Assembly: GCF_039543225.1 (NCBI RefSeq)
Contig: NZ_BAABJI010000002.1
Span: 248,001-312,000 of the forward strand
From: Mucilaginibacter defluvii
GTDB lineage: Bacteria > Bacteroidota > Bacteroidia > Sphingobacteriales > Sphingobacteriaceae
Length of the DNA stretch: 64,000 nucleotides
Direction: 5' to 3'
This document shows, piece after piece, positions 27,400 through 36,248 of this stretch; position 1 is the first letter of the stretch; every line of letters begins with the position of its first letter. The translations under genes were made by a program, and so were the position numbers. The notes under the pieces were generated by a model, which saw nothing but the letters and a program-made list of their open reading frames with translations, searched no databases and had not been told where the DNA came from.

Positions 27400-28215
27400 A
27401 TGAGAACAATATATTACCTTGCTGCTGTTTTTACATTTTTTAGCGCATCACTTGCCTCATGTGTATGGAGCGATGAGCACATCGAACAAAAAGATGCCAT
27501 TTACAAAGACACGTTAAATTACCAGTACAAAACTATTTCTCAACGGGCTGCTGATTGCGGTGATAAAGCTGACAGTACCTGCACGCACTTTACGGTTAAG
27601 TATCCGGAATTTAAAGATCAGCCGAAGCTTAACGATAGCGTTCAGCGTAAACTATTGCTACTTTTTGCCTACGATGGAAAACCGGACAGCAACCTTAACG
27701 CTTATGCCAAACGCTTTTTAAACGACTACGAAACGTTTAAAAAGGAAAACCCGGATACCAAGATGTATTTTGAAATGGATAGCCATGCCAATATTGTACA
27801 TCAGGATTCGAACCTGGTGGCTATTGAAGTTTCGGGATATATATTTCAGGGCGGGGCACATGGCGGTACCACAACCGGTTTTATCAACTGGGACACCAAA
27901 ACCAATAAAGACCTAACGCTCGACGATCTGTTGGTGGATGGTTACAGCGCCAAGCTAAATGCCGTTGCCGAGAAAATATTCAGAACTAATGAAAAATTAA
28001 GTGATACGGCATCATTGGCTACCAATTACTTTTTTGAGAACGATAAATTCGCGCTGAACAAAAACTTTTTGGTAACGCCCATCGGGTTAAGGTTTTTATA
28101 TAATCAATACGAAATAAAACCTTACGCAGCCGGGCAAACCGAACTGGTTATACCATATACGCAAATTAAACAGCTGTTACGGCCTAATACCGTAATAACA
28201 CAATACGTTAAATAA
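27400..28215 (+). CDS. DUF3298/DUF4163 domain-containing lipoprotein (RsiV-like)
   Basis: A 271-residue lipoprotein with lipobox Cys21 (SASLASCVWSDEH). A DUF4163-like N-terminal half and a DUF3298 C-terminal half are visible, the latter with GYIFQGGAHGGTTTGFINWDTKTNKDLTLDDLL. The same fold occurs in the lysozyme-sensing anti-sigma factor RsiV, but here there is no sigma-binding part and no sigma gene nearby. It lies 13 nt after the GNAT gene and 3 nt before aspartate kinase. Confidence 0.83.
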   Translation: MRTIYYLAAVFTFFSASLASCVWSDEHIEQKDAIYKDTLNYQYKTISQRAADCGDKADSTCTHFTVKYPEFKDQPKLNDSVQRKLLLLFAYDGKPDSNLNAYAKRFLNDYETFKKENPDTKMYFEMDSHANIVHQDSNLVAIEVSGYIFQGGAHGGTTTGFINWDTKTNKDLTLDDLLVDGYSAKLNAVAEKIFRTNEKLSDTASLATNYFFENDKFALNKNFLVTPIGLRFLYNQYEIKPYAAGQTELVIPYTQIKQLLRPNTVITQYVK

Positions 28216-28218
28216 TAA

Positions 28219-29475
28219 ATGCTTGTATTTAAATTCGGAGGTGCTTCGGTAAAAGATGCTGAGGGGATTATTAACCTCGGCAACATAGTTAAACAGTACC
28301 GCGAGCAGCAATTGCTTATTGTTGTTTCGGCAATGGGCAAAACCACTAACGCGCTCGAAAATCTTACCCGTGCCTATGTGGAGCAGCGTAGCGATATGCA
28401 CGATATCTATGAGGATATCAAAAGCTATCATTTTAACATTATGGAGAGTTTGTTTGAACACGGCCACCCCGTGTTTGACGATATACAAAATACCTTTGTT
28501 GAGATTGACTGGATGATAGAAGATGAGCCGCATGACGACTTCGATTTTATATACGATCAAATAGTTTCAATTGGAGAATTGGTATCAACCCGCATTGTAA
28601 ATGCTTATTTAAATACCGCCGGACTGGCCAGTAAATGGCTTGACGTGCGCAGCTACATACACACGGATAATACCTACCGCGAAGGTGTTGTTGACTGGCC
28701 GAAGACCTGTGAAGCCATTGAGCAGGGCTTACCGCAATTACTGCAAAATAGCATAGTTGTTACCCAGGGCTTTTTAGGCGGCACATCCGAAAATTTTACG
28801 ACTACCTTAGGTCGTGAAGGGTCTGACTATACGGCATCCATATTTGCGTCATGCCTTAAAGCCGAATCAGTAACTACCTGGAAAGATGTTCCGGGGATTT
28901 TAAATGCCGATCCTAAGCTGTTTGCCGATACGGTGAAGTTTGACGAACTGAGCTATAACGAAGCCATCGAGATGACTTACTATGGTGCAAGCGTTATCCA
29001 CCCTAAAACCATAAAGCCGCTGCAAAACGCGGATATACCTTTGCTGGTAAAATCATTCAATCAGCCCGATGCACCCGGAACAGTAATTAAAGAGGGGGTG
29101 GTGCCGGTGTTTACTAAACCGGTGATAATTGTAAAGCAAAACCAGGTACTGATATCCATCTCAGCTACAGATTATTCCTTTATTACCGAGGATCACCTGA
29201 GTAGCATTTTCGCCATTTTTGCCAGGCACCACGTGAAAGCCAATGTGCTGCAAACCTCTGCATTAAGCTTTTCGGTATGTATTGACCTGAAACCAGAACG
29301 TTTTGAGGATCTGCTCAATAGCTTAAAACAGGCATTCAAAGTAAAATACAACGACGGGCTTAGCCTGATCACTTTAAGGCATTATAAGCCGCATGCTATT
29401 AATAACTATATTGAGGGAAAAGAAGTGTTGCTTGAACAGCAAAGCCGAAATACTGCTCAGTTTGTTCTTCGTTAA
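28219..29475 (+). CDS. Aspartate kinase
   Basis: A 418-residue monofunctional aspartate kinase, the first step to lysine, threonine and methionine. The nucleotide-binding start is VFKFGGASVKDAEGI, and the catalytic core contains TTLGREGSDYTASIFA and WKDVPGILNADPK, then EMTYYGASVIHPKTIKPL. The last ~120 residues form tandem ACT domains, the site of amino-acid feedback. No homoserine dehydrogenase domain is fused. Last gene of its operon, 3 nt after the DUF3298 gene and directly before a terminator. Confidence 0.93.
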   Translation: MLVFKFGGASVKDAEGIINLGNIVKQYREQQLLIVVSAMGKTTNALENLTRAYVEQRSDMHDIYEDIKSYHFNIMESLFEHGHPVFDDIQNTFVEIDWMIEDEPHDDFDFIYDQIVSIGELVSTRIVNAYLNTAGLASKWLDVRSYIHTDNTYREGVVDWPKTCEAIEQGLPQLLQNSIVVTQGFLGGTSENFTTTLGREGSDYTASIFASCLKAESVTTWKDVPGILNADPKLFADTVKFDELSYNEAIEMTYYGASVIHPKTIKPLQNADIPLLVKSFNQPDAPGTVIKEGVVPVFTKPVIIVKQNQVLISISATDYSFITEDHLSSIFAIFARHHVKANVLQTSALSFSVCIDLKPERFEDLLNSLKQAFKVKYNDGLSLITLRHYKPHAINNYIEGKEVLLEQQSRNTAQFVLR

Positions 29476-29477
29476 CA

Positions 29478-29511
29478 AAAATGCCCGGCACACATGTGTA
29501 CTGGGCATTTT
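29478..29511. terminator. Bidirectional terminator between aspartate kinase and DUF4920 genes
   Basis: AAAATGCCC at 29478-29486 pairs with GGGCATTTT at 29503-29511, with T-runs readable in both directions. It follows the aspartate kinase stop by 2 nt and lies 21 nt from the convergent DUF4920 stop. Confidence 0.8.
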
Positions 29512-29531
29512 GTTATACAATAAACAAATGT

Positions 29532-30005
29532 TTAATCCATCACCAATACGCCATCAGCCATAATCTGTACGTCCTTTTTGGGTTTGGTTATTTTTGCAAT
29601 TTCTTCTTTGCTTTTACCGGCGTCGGCGGCAAAATGTTGCAGGCGCTCCACGGGCACAGTTTTCACGGTAGCGGTGCCCTCAACTACTACAGTTTTACCC
29701 ACTATGTTTTGCGGCATAAAAAAGGCGTAATCAGTAAAGCGCACCATAATCGGCGAGCCGCTTGGTTGTGTCAACGTCATGAAACAGCCTTTCTTTTTGC
29801 ATACTTCAACTACTTTTCCGGTAATCTTACCTTTATATACCGAATCTTTGGCCAGTTTTGTATTTAATTCATTCAGCTGGATAGCATTAGCGGCTGTAAC
29901 TTTATCGCCATAGGTAACGCCCGGTGCAGCCGGTGTAATTTCGTCCTGCGCGAAGCTTGCGGCGGCAATAAATAAGCCGGCAACAAGTAAAAACAATTTT
30001 TTCAT
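29532..30005 (-). CDS. DUF4920 domain-containing periplasmic protein
   Basis: A 157-residue secreted protein with a signal peptide ending at SFAQ. The body matches DUF4920: YGDKVTAANAIQLNELNTKL, then an OB-like region with two cysteines in VVEVCKKKGCFMTLTQPSG and VRFTDYAFFMPQNIVGKTVVVEG. The CxxxxC pair may bind metal or form a disulfide. Function unknown. It is monocistronic with its own promoter. Confidence 0.87.
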   Translation of the reverse strand: MKKLFLLVAGLFIAAASFAQDEITPAAPGVTYGDKVTAANAIQLNELNTKLAKDSVYKGKITGKVVEVCKKKGCFMTLTQPSGSPIMVRFTDYAFFMPQNIVGKTVVVEGTATVKTVPVERLQHFAADAGKSKEEIAKITKPKKDVQIMADGVLVMD

Positions 30006-30029
30006 AAGTGCTTAGCAAATAGTTTAATA

Positions 30030-30037
30030 CAAAGGTA
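30030..30037 (-). promoter_or_regulatory. -7 promoter element for the DUF4920 gene
   Basis: On the minus strand this reads TACCTTTG, an exact match to TAnnTTTG. Transcription would start near 30024, 19 nt before the ATG at 30005. A TTG further upstream is spaced longer than usual. Confidence 0.45.
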
Positions 30038-30073
30038 GCAAAATTTAGGAATGGCTTTTAGGCTCAAAAAAGT

Positions 30074-30081
30074 TATATTTG
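30074..30081 (+). promoter_or_regulatory. -7 promoter element overlapping the YitT start
   Basis: TATATTTG is an exact TAnnTTTG match. The predicted transcript start near 30087 falls after the first ATG (30085) and before the second (30094), which would favour a nearly leaderless message starting at the second ATG. No -33 TTG is seen at the standard distance. Confidence 0.35.
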
Positions 30082-30084
30082 GGA

Positions 30085-30963
30085 ATGAAGAAAATGTCAA
30101 CCTTCTCCAAAAGGACCATTATCAACAATACCATCCTGATCTTACTCGGTATTATATCAGCCACCTTCGGACTTAAAGGATTTTTGCTTTCCAGCCATTT
30201 TATTGACGGCGGTGTAACCGGTATTTCCATGCTGCTTTCTAACATTTTCGGCATACCTATAGCTATACTCATATTTGTAATAAACGTACCTTTTTTATGG
30301 TTGGGTTACAATAAGCTGGGCACGCTGTTCGCCATAAAAAGTACGGCGGCTATCGCAGGCCTTTCGTTAGCGTTGGCTTTTATTAACGTGCCGGACGTGA
30401 CGTCGGATAAATTACTTACCGCTGTATTTGGCGGCTTGTTTATCGGCGTAGGTATAGCCCTGGCCATCAGGGGCGGTGCGGTGCTGGACGGTACCGAAAT
30501 TGCCGCGCTGCTGGTTAGCAAAAAGGCCCAGGTAGTAAAGGTGAATGATGTTATTCTGATCTTCAATGTAGTTATATTCCTTACCGCGGCTAAGTTCTTA
30601 GGCGTTGAGTCAGCACTTTATTCCATTCTCACATACCTTGCCGCGTCAAAAATGATCGATGTTATATTGAATGGTTTGGAGCAGTATACCGGCATCACTG
30701 TAATTTCAACCAAAAGCGAATTAATACGCCGTATTATCACCAATCAGTTAGGCAGGGGCGTTACCATTTACCAGGGCAAAAGCGGTTATGGTAAAGATGG
30801 GGAGATAAATGATACCCGCGACATTGTATTTACTGTAGCCACACGGCTCGAAGTGCCATCTATCAAGCAGGTAATATTAGAGGTTGACCCGAAAGCTTTT
30901 ATTGTACAACAAAGTATTGAAGATACCACTGGCGGTTTATTGAAACGTAAAGGTTTGCATTAA
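30085..30963 (+). CDS. YitT family membrane protein (DUF2179)
   Basis: A 292-residue protein with five or six membrane helices (the YitT/DUF161 repeat, starting IINNTILILLGIISATFGLKGFLL and FIDGGVTGISMLLSNIFGIPI) and a cytoplasmic C-terminal DUF2179 domain (GVTIYQGKSGYGKDG, IKQVILEVDPKAFI). The role of the family is not established. The start may instead be the ATG at 30094 if the promoter overlapping this region is used. It precedes the CarboxypepD_reg gene by 16 nt. Confidence 0.88.
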   Translation: MKKMSTFSKRTIINNTILILLGIISATFGLKGFLLSSHFIDGGVTGISMLLSNIFGIPIAILIFVINVPFLWLGYNKLGTLFAIKSTAAIAGLSLALAFINVPDVTSDKLLTAVFGGLFIGVGIALAIRGGAVLDGTEIAALLVSKKAQVVKVNDVILIFNVVIFLTAAKFLGVESALYSILTYLAASKMIDVILNGLEQYTGITVISTKSELIRRIITNQLGRGVTIYQGKSGYGKDGEINDTRDIVFTVATRLEVPSIKQVILEVDPKAFIVQQSIEDTTGGLLKRKGLH

Positions 30964-30979
30964 GCATATATATGATCTG

Positions 30980-31789
30980 ATGAAAAGGACCTTAACCTTA
31001 TTACTCTTTATTTTTTGTTATGGTGTTTCAAGCGCTCAGGTTGTTGAAGGTATAGTAACGGATGCCGGTACAGGGCAGCCATTACCTTATGTTAATGTAG
31101 GTATAGTTGGTAACTCAATAGGTACCGTTACCGATGATAAGGGCAAATATAAGCTCGATTTAAAAGGCAGCATTAACGATACCGTTAAGATATCAATGAT
31201 AGGTTACAAGCCGTTAGTTTTAATTTCGTCAGCTTTTATATCCAATTATCAGGGCAAATCCATTAGGCTCGAGTCGGATAATATCAAACTGAAGGAAGTA
31301 ACGGTTAAGCCCAAAAAATGGAAAACAGCGGTTTTAGGGAATACTACAAAATCAAAGTCATCAAACTCCGGATTTTCCAGTAGCAGGTTGGGGCATGAGT
31401 TAGGCCGCATAATTAAGATAAAGCGCGCGCCAACTTATTTAAAACGCTTTAATGCCTCTATATCATCCGGCCCGGCAGATTCGGTTAAAATGCGACTGAA
31501 CTTTTATAGCGTTAAAAACGGTTTGCCCGATCAGATTTTGCAGCAGCAAAATATATTTGTTTTAGTGCATAATGGCGACGACCAGATAAATGTTAATTTG
31601 GAACCCTACAATATTTACGTGGACGACGACTTTTTTGTGAGCCTGGAATGGATACAGTCGGCCAGGGGCGGGGTGATGTTTTCGTCGAGCTTTTTGAGCG
31701 GCCCCTTTATATGGCGCGAAACGAGCCAGGCGCGCTGGGAAAAAGTAGGCGTTGGTGGTTTAGGCTTTAATGTTACGGTTGAATACTAA
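30980..31789 (+). CDS. Secreted protein with CarboxypepD_reg-like domain
   Basis: A 269-residue secreted protein: signal peptide to about residue 20 (CYGVSSAQ), then a carboxypeptidase-regulatory-like beta-sandwich (VVEGIVTDAGTGQPLPYVNVGI, GTVTDDKGKYKLDL, ISMIGYKPL). The C-terminal 150 residues have no family I can name; they include RLGHELGRIIKIKRAPTYLKRF and look beta-rich. Proteins of this layout are abundant in Bacteroidota and often sit in the outer membrane or periplasm. Probably co-transcribed with the YitT gene. Confidence 0.8.
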   Translation: MKRTLTLLLFIFCYGVSSAQVVEGIVTDAGTGQPLPYVNVGIVGNSIGTVTDDKGKYKLDLKGSINDTVKISMIGYKPLVLISSAFISNYQGKSIRLESDNIKLKEVTVKPKKWKTAVLGNTTKSKSSNSGFSSSRLGHELGRIIKIKRAPTYLKRFNASISSGPADSVKMRLNFYSVKNGLPDQILQQQNIFVLVHNGDDQINVNLEPYNIYVDDDFFVSLEWIQSARGGVMFSSSFLSGPFIWRETSQARWEKVGVGGLGFNVTVEY

Positions 31790-31790
31790 A

Positions 31791-31811
31791 ATAGCCGCTT
31801 TTCGCGGCTAT
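31791..31811. terminator. Short terminator between convergent genes
   Basis: ATAGCCGC pairs with GCGGCTAT around a 5-nt loop. A TTTT follows on the minus strand, so it best ends the RRM transcript, though it can also serve the plus-strand gene whose stop is at its edge. Confidence 0.65.
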
Positions 31812-31822
31812 CTGTCATGTGT

Positions 31823-32206
31823 TTAAAATTGTTTACGTGGCCTCCTCGGTTTTGAACCGTCGTTAGACGGAGATCCGTAGGATGATGAGCCCCGGCGATC
31901 AACTCTGGGATAAGCAGGTGCCCTGAAACCGCCTGGCCTTTGTACTTTTTTTGCCGGTTCAGCGTCAGGCGGTACAATATTGATCTTTAATTCCTTATCA
32001 CCATATGCTTTTCCCTGTAACGCCTCCATTATGCGTTCCGCACCCTCTGTATCTGTAATTTCTAAAAATGAATATCCTTTTGATTTTCTTGTTTGCCTGT
32101 CGCGTACCATTTTTATGGTAGCAACCTGCCCGTATGGACTTACGAGCTGAACGAGTTGCAGCTCATCCATAGTTAGCGGATGCCCGCCAATGAATAATTT
32201 GACCAT
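31823..32206 (-). CDS. RRM-type RNA-binding protein
   Basis: A 127-residue protein with one RNA recognition motif in residues 1-78. The RNP2 strand is KLFIGG and the RNP1 strand is SKGYSFLEI, with the usual beta-alpha-beta spacing. The tail is a basic, Gly/Ser/Pro/Arg-rich region ending in KPRRPRKQF, likely disordered. Small RRM proteins in Bacteroidota bind single-stranded RNA and can act as global post-transcriptional regulators, taking a niche where Hfq is absent; targets cannot be inferred. It has its own -7 element. Confidence 0.9.
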   Translation of the reverse strand: MVKLFIGGHPLTMDELQLVQLVSPYGQVATIKMVRDRQTRKSKGYSFLEITDTEGAERIMEALQGKAYGDKELKINIVPPDAEPAKKVQRPGGFRAPAYPRVDRRGSSSYGSPSNDGSKPRRPRKQF

Positions 32207-32237
32207 TTTGCCTTGCTGTAATTAGTAGATGTAAACT

Positions 32238-32245
32238 CAAATATA
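32238..32245 (-). promoter_or_regulatory. -7 promoter element for the RRM gene
   Basis: On the minus strand this reads TATATTTG, exact TAnnTTTG. Expected start of transcription is near 32231, giving a leader of about 25 nt. Confidence 0.45.
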
Positions 32246-32442
32246 TACTTTTTATTACCAATAACATTAATAATGCCAAGCCTTTTTATAAGCGCCATAT
32301 TCCTGGTGGATGAGAAGGTATAAATTGAATGCTTAAGGCATTAACCCTGTTAAAATAACACTATCAAAGGTTAAAATGATACAATTCATTTTAAATAAAT
32401 TAGGCCAACTTTATAATGTGTCAAATTTATGTGCATCTTAAA

Positions 32443-32454
32443 GCAATCGATTGC
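32443..32454. promoter_or_regulatory. Perfect palindrome, LacI-family-like operator
   Basis: GCAATCGATTGC is a perfect 12-bp palindrome with the central CG typical of LacI-family operators. It lies 20 nt before the chosen ATG at 32475 of the DUF1080 operon. No LacI gene lies in the window, so the regulator would be encoded elsewhere. Confidence 0.5.
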
Positions 32455-32474
32455 ATTTAACCTTTATAACCCAA

Positions 32475-34310
32475 ATGAATAAATTAAAACGCATGTTATT
32501 CAACGTGCCTGTTTTATTTTGCATTTGCTGCCCGGTGGTAGTGAACGCACAATCAAATAGTCAACAAAATAAGCTACCGCTTACTGATCTTTCTGCCTTT
32601 AAGCCCACTAAAAGCTGGCAAATTGCGGGCGATGTATTTATGGATCCTGAAAAAACTGGTGCTATCCGTACCGTTAAAGGTACCGGCGTGCTGGCTAATA
32701 TTTCTGAAGATAAGAACAAAGGCGAAGATCTGATTGCCCAAATGCAACATGGCGACATGGATCTGGAAATGGATTACATGATGGCACGCGGCTCAAATTC
32801 GGGAATTTACCTGCAAGGTTTATATGAAGTTCAACTGGCTGATAGCTGGGGATTGACCGACGTGAAGGCGGGCGATAACGGCGGCATTTACGAGCGCTGG
32901 GACGATACTCGTCCCGAAGGCCAGCAGGGTTTTGACGGGCACGCCCCGAGGCAAAATGTTACGCGTGCTCCCGGTGTTTGGCAGCATATTAAAATAGCTT
33001 TCCAGGCGCCAAAGTTTGATGGCTCAGGTAAGAAAATTGAAAACGCCCGTATTTTACTGGTTGAACTAAACGGGATCAAGATTCAGGAGAACGTTGAGCT
33101 GTCAGGGCCTACCCGCGGTGCGCTTAGTCAGCAGGAAGCGGCTAACGGGCCGTTACGCTTACAGGGCGATCATGGTTCGGTTGCGTTTCGTAATATAAGC
33201 TACACACTATATAATAAGCCCCGCCCGGAGTTGCTTAACCTGGCGTATGCAGTTTATAAAGGTAAGTTTGATGGCGAGCCCGATTACAAAACAGCAACTC
33301 CCGAAGCTAAAGGTACTTCTGTACTATTATCATCAAATGTAAACACGCTGCAAAACGATTTCCTGATACATTATACCGGTGATATAAAAGTAGCAGAGCC
33401 GGGCGAATATAGCTTCAATCTCGGCGTTCCCGGTGGTAGCGGAGTTATGCGTGTAGCCGGCAATCCGGTGGTAACTGTAAAAGAAAATAGCGGAGTTGGC
33501 AAGGTGACACTCAAAGCGGGTACAACACCATTTGACTTATATTACTCAAAGGTAGTAGATTGGGCCAGGCCGGCTTTAGGTTTAGTGGTAGCAGGCCCGG
33601 GTGTGCGTGAGTATTTAATAAGCGATGGGAATGTACCCTCGTTGGATATGGTTGATCCGATACTGATCAATGTAACCGGTAAAAACTCACTGTTGCGTTG
33701 TTTTATTGATCTAAGGAATGGCAAGCGTGTAACCCACGCCATTAACGTAGGCAGCAGCGCCCAGGTGCATTACACTTATGATGCCGATAACGGTATGTTG
33801 GTGCAATTATGGCGCGGCGGATTTTTAGATGCCACCCCGATGTGGCACGAACGTGGCGATGGATCATCCCGAGCCACAGGCTACGCGCTACAGTTTGGCA
33901 GTGCCAAACCAGCTATCAACAAACTAAGCGATGTTAATGCAGCTTGGAGTAGCGATACTTCAGGAACCGGATTTAAACCTATTGGTTATAAGTTAGATGA
34001 AGATAAAAAGCCCACGTTTAGCTATAGCATTTATAGTGTTACAGTAACCGATGCTACCACTGTTTTAGATGGCGGGCAAGGCATTCAACGTACCATTGAA
34101 TTACAACAGCCGGCAGAGAAACTTTACTATCGCGTTGTAGCTGCCGACAAGATTGATGAGATGGGTAAAGGCTGGTATATGATAGACGACAAAGGTTATT
34201 ATCTGCATTTGGGTGATGATAGTGGTAAACCGGTTATACGTAATAGCGGAGCGCAAAAAGAGCTGATTGTTCCCATCAGCAAGAAACTAACTTATTCTAT
34301 TCTATTTTAA
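32475..34310 (+). CDS. Secreted multidomain protein with DUF1080 (3-keto-disaccharide hydrolase) domain
   Basis: A 611-residue secreted protein, signal peptide to about residue 26. The N-terminal ~215 residues are a DUF1080 concanavalin-like domain (ARGSNSGIYLQGLYEVQLADSW, GPLRLQGDHGSVAFRNISY). A PA14-like segment follows (DFLIHYTGDIKVAEPGEYSFNL), then a C-terminal region (VQLWRGGFLDATPMWHERGDG) found with ThuA/cytochrome-type oxidoreductases. DUF1080 enzymes hydrolyse 3-keto-glycosides made by sugar dehydrogenases. The start is the ATG at 32475; the frame extends upstream to a TTG that lies inside the operator palindrome. First gene of a tight three-gene operon, 7 nt before the next. Confidence 0.8.
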   Translation: MNKLKRMLFNVPVLFCICCPVVVNAQSNSQQNKLPLTDLSAFKPTKSWQIAGDVFMDPEKTGAIRTVKGTGVLANISEDKNKGEDLIAQMQHGDMDLEMDYMMARGSNSGIYLQGLYEVQLADSWGLTDVKAGDNGGIYERWDDTRPEGQQGFDGHAPRQNVTRAPGVWQHIKIAFQAPKFDGSGKKIENARILLVELNGIKIQENVELSGPTRGALSQQEAANGPLRLQGDHGSVAFRNISYTLYNKPRPELLNLAYAVYKGKFDGEPDYKTATPEAKGTSVLLSSNVNTLQNDFLIHYTGDIKVAEPGEYSFNLGVPGGSGVMRVAGNPVVTVKENSGVGKVTLKAGTTPFDLYYSKVVDWARPALGLVVAGPGVREYLISDGNVPSLDMVDPILINVTGKNSLLRCFIDLRNGKRVTHAINVGSSAQVHYTYDADNGMLVQLWRGGFLDATPMWHERGDGSSRATGYALQFGSAKPAINKLSDVNAAWSSDTSGTGFKPIGYKLDEDKKPTFSYSIYSVTVTDATTVLDGGQGIQRTIELQQPAEKLYYRVVAADKIDEMGKGWYMIDDKGYYLHLGDDSGKPVIRNSGAQKELIVPISKKLTYSILF

Positions 34311-34317
34311 TATTAGC

Positions 34318-36240
34318 ATGAACAATATCATTAAATATATAAAGGTTGGTTTGTTGAGCCTGTTGCTTCCGGGTACATGTTTAGCACAAGCCGAATCACC
34401 AAAAGAAGACGATTATTTCAAGATTATGCGTGTGCCCGCTCCCGAAGGTAACATATTGGAAGTGGGTGGCTTGTGCGTTATGCCTAACGGAAATCTTGCG
34501 GTATCAACCCGTCGTGGCGATATCTTTATTGTAGAGAATCCTTCGAGTCAGCGGCCATTTTTCCGCAAGTTTGCCTCGGGTTTACATGAGGTGTTGGGTG
34601 TGGCTTATAAAAATGGCTCATTGTATTGCGTTCAGCGTGGCGAGTTAACTAAAATGACCGACACTGATATGGATGGTGTGGCTGATGATTTTAAAACAAT
34701 TTATGCCTGGCCATTATCCGGCAATTATCATGAGTATAGTTTTGGCCCTAAACTGGCGGCAGACGGATCTTTCTTTGTAACCCTTAATCTTGGTTTCCCG
34801 CCAACCTGGTGGATACCCAAGAGTATGGTGCCATGGCGTGGTTGGGCGCTGCATATTTATGAGGATGGCCGTGTGGAACCATGGGCTGCAGGTATGCGCT
34901 CACCATGCGGTATCAGCATGATCGATGATGAATTATTTTATACCGACAACCAGGGCGACTGGGTAGGGTCGGGCAGTATAATGCCGGTTAAAAAGGGCTC
35001 TTTTATGGGGCATCCGGCCAGTTTGGTTTGGTCGGGTTTGCCCGGCTCACCGGTGCACATAACCTCGGAGCAGTTTTTTGCTAAGAATAAACTGCGTGAG
35101 GAATTTGATGAAAACGGAAACCCGGTTAAGCCGCAAAATATCGTAAACGAAAAGTTTAATACGGAGTTCGGAATAAAGAAAGACTTCCCGCAATTACAAT
35201 TGCCGGCAGTGTGGTTGCCCCATGGTATTTTAGGTATTTCAAATTCCGAGATCGTTAAGATTCCGGAAGGCGTATTTGGCCCATTCCAGGGCCAGTTACT
35301 GGTGGGCGATCAGGGCCAAAGTATGGTTAGCCGCGTGTTTATGGAAAAAGTAAACGGTGAGTATCAGGGCGTAGCGTGGCCATTCCGCAGTGGCTTTCAG
35401 TCGGGCGTGGTAAGGCTGGCCTGGGGCAAGGATGGATCCTTGTATGCAGGTGAAACCAACCGTGGCTGGGGTTCGGCAGGTGAAGCCACAGAGGGGCTTC
35501 AACGTTTAGTATGGAACAATAAGGTTCCGTTTGAAATGCGCGCTATTCGTGCTATGCCGGATGGTTTCGAGATAGAGTTTACCAAACCAGTTGATCAAAA
35601 AACAGCTAACGATATAGCCTCTTATGCTGTAGAAAGTTACATCTACAAATATCACAGCGTTTACGGTAGCCCGCCTGTTAATGAGCAAAAATGCCCTATA
35701 CTGGGTGTTAAGGTTTCAGCCGACGGATTGAAAGCCCGGTTGATTGTAAGTAAGCTGCGCCAATATTACATCCATACCATTACCGTAGACGGAGTTCGGG
35801 ATGCGGAGAACTCATATTCATTGGTGCATCCAACGGGTTATTATACACTCAATAATATTCCGGGCGGGCCAAAACTAAACATGGCGGGTGTGAGTACAAA
35901 AAACACCGCGGCAAAACCGGTAGTATCTCCTAAAAAGGTAAATAAAGCCAATGCCGTTAAAACGGTTAAATCAGCCAAAGCGCCCACTTATGCCGAAGTA
36001 AAAACATTACTCACCAAGAATACTTGTTTGGCTTGCCATAATGCTAACACACGCCAGGTGGGGCCTGCTTATGTTGACGTAGCCAAGCGCAAGTATAGCG
36101 TTGAAGAAATTATGGAGCTGATACGCGAACCTAAACCCGAGCATTGGCCGGATTATTCAACGCCTATGCCGCCTATGCCGCAAGTACCCAAGGCCGAAGC
36201 ACGTAAAATTGCTCAATGGATAAAATCGCTTGAAAAGTAA
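34318..36240 (+). CDS. Sugar-dehydrogenase-like beta-propeller protein with C-terminal cytochrome c
   Basis: A 640-residue secreted protein. After a signal peptide (LLLPGTCLAQ) comes a propeller resembling sorbosone/glucose dehydrogenases and the propeller part of membrane-bound dehydrogenases (LEVGGLCVMPNGNLAVSTRRGDIF, MTDTDMDGVADDFKTIY). A Lys/Ala-rich linker at about residues 530-555 leads to a cytochrome c domain with Cys570-L-A-Cys573-His574 and a Met ligand in STPMPPMPQVP. Between two DUF1080 genes (gaps of 7 and 8 nt) it could supply the oxidation step whose 3-keto product DUF1080 proteins cleave. That coupling is inference; the propeller may instead bind rather than oxidise sugar. Confidence 0.8.
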   Translation: MNNIIKYIKVGLLSLLLPGTCLAQAESPKEDDYFKIMRVPAPEGNILEVGGLCVMPNGNLAVSTRRGDIFIVENPSSQRPFFRKFASGLHEVLGVAYKNGSLYCVQRGELTKMTDTDMDGVADDFKTIYAWPLSGNYHEYSFGPKLAADGSFFVTLNLGFPPTWWIPKSMVPWRGWALHIYEDGRVEPWAAGMRSPCGISMIDDELFYTDNQGDWVGSGSIMPVKKGSFMGHPASLVWSGLPGSPVHITSEQFFAKNKLREEFDENGNPVKPQNIVNEKFNTEFGIKKDFPQLQLPAVWLPHGILGISNSEIVKIPEGVFGPFQGQLLVGDQGQSMVSRVFMEKVNGEYQGVAWPFRSGFQSGVVRLAWGKDGSLYAGETNRGWGSAGEATEGLQRLVWNNKVPFEMRAIRAMPDGFEIEFTKPVDQKTANDIASYAVESYIYKYHSVYGSPPVNEQKCPILGVKVSADGLKARLIVSKLRQYYIHTITVDGVRDAENSYSLVHPTGYYTLNNIPGGPKLNMAGVSTKNTAAKPVVSPKKVNKANAVKTVKSAKAPTYAEVKTLLTKNTCLACHNANTRQVGPAYVDVAKRKYSVEEIMELIREPKPEHWPDYSTPMPPMPQVPKAEARKIAQWIKSLEK

Positions 36241-36248
36241 AGTAAAGT

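Noticed and set aside
29481..29867. 128-codon plus-strand frame rich in aromatic residues
   Set aside because: Antisense to the DUF4920 gene and starts inside a terminator hairpin.
32451..32474. Upstream TTG start for the first DUF1080 protein
   Set aside because: It lies in the palindrome, and the signal peptide starts best at the ATG at 32475.
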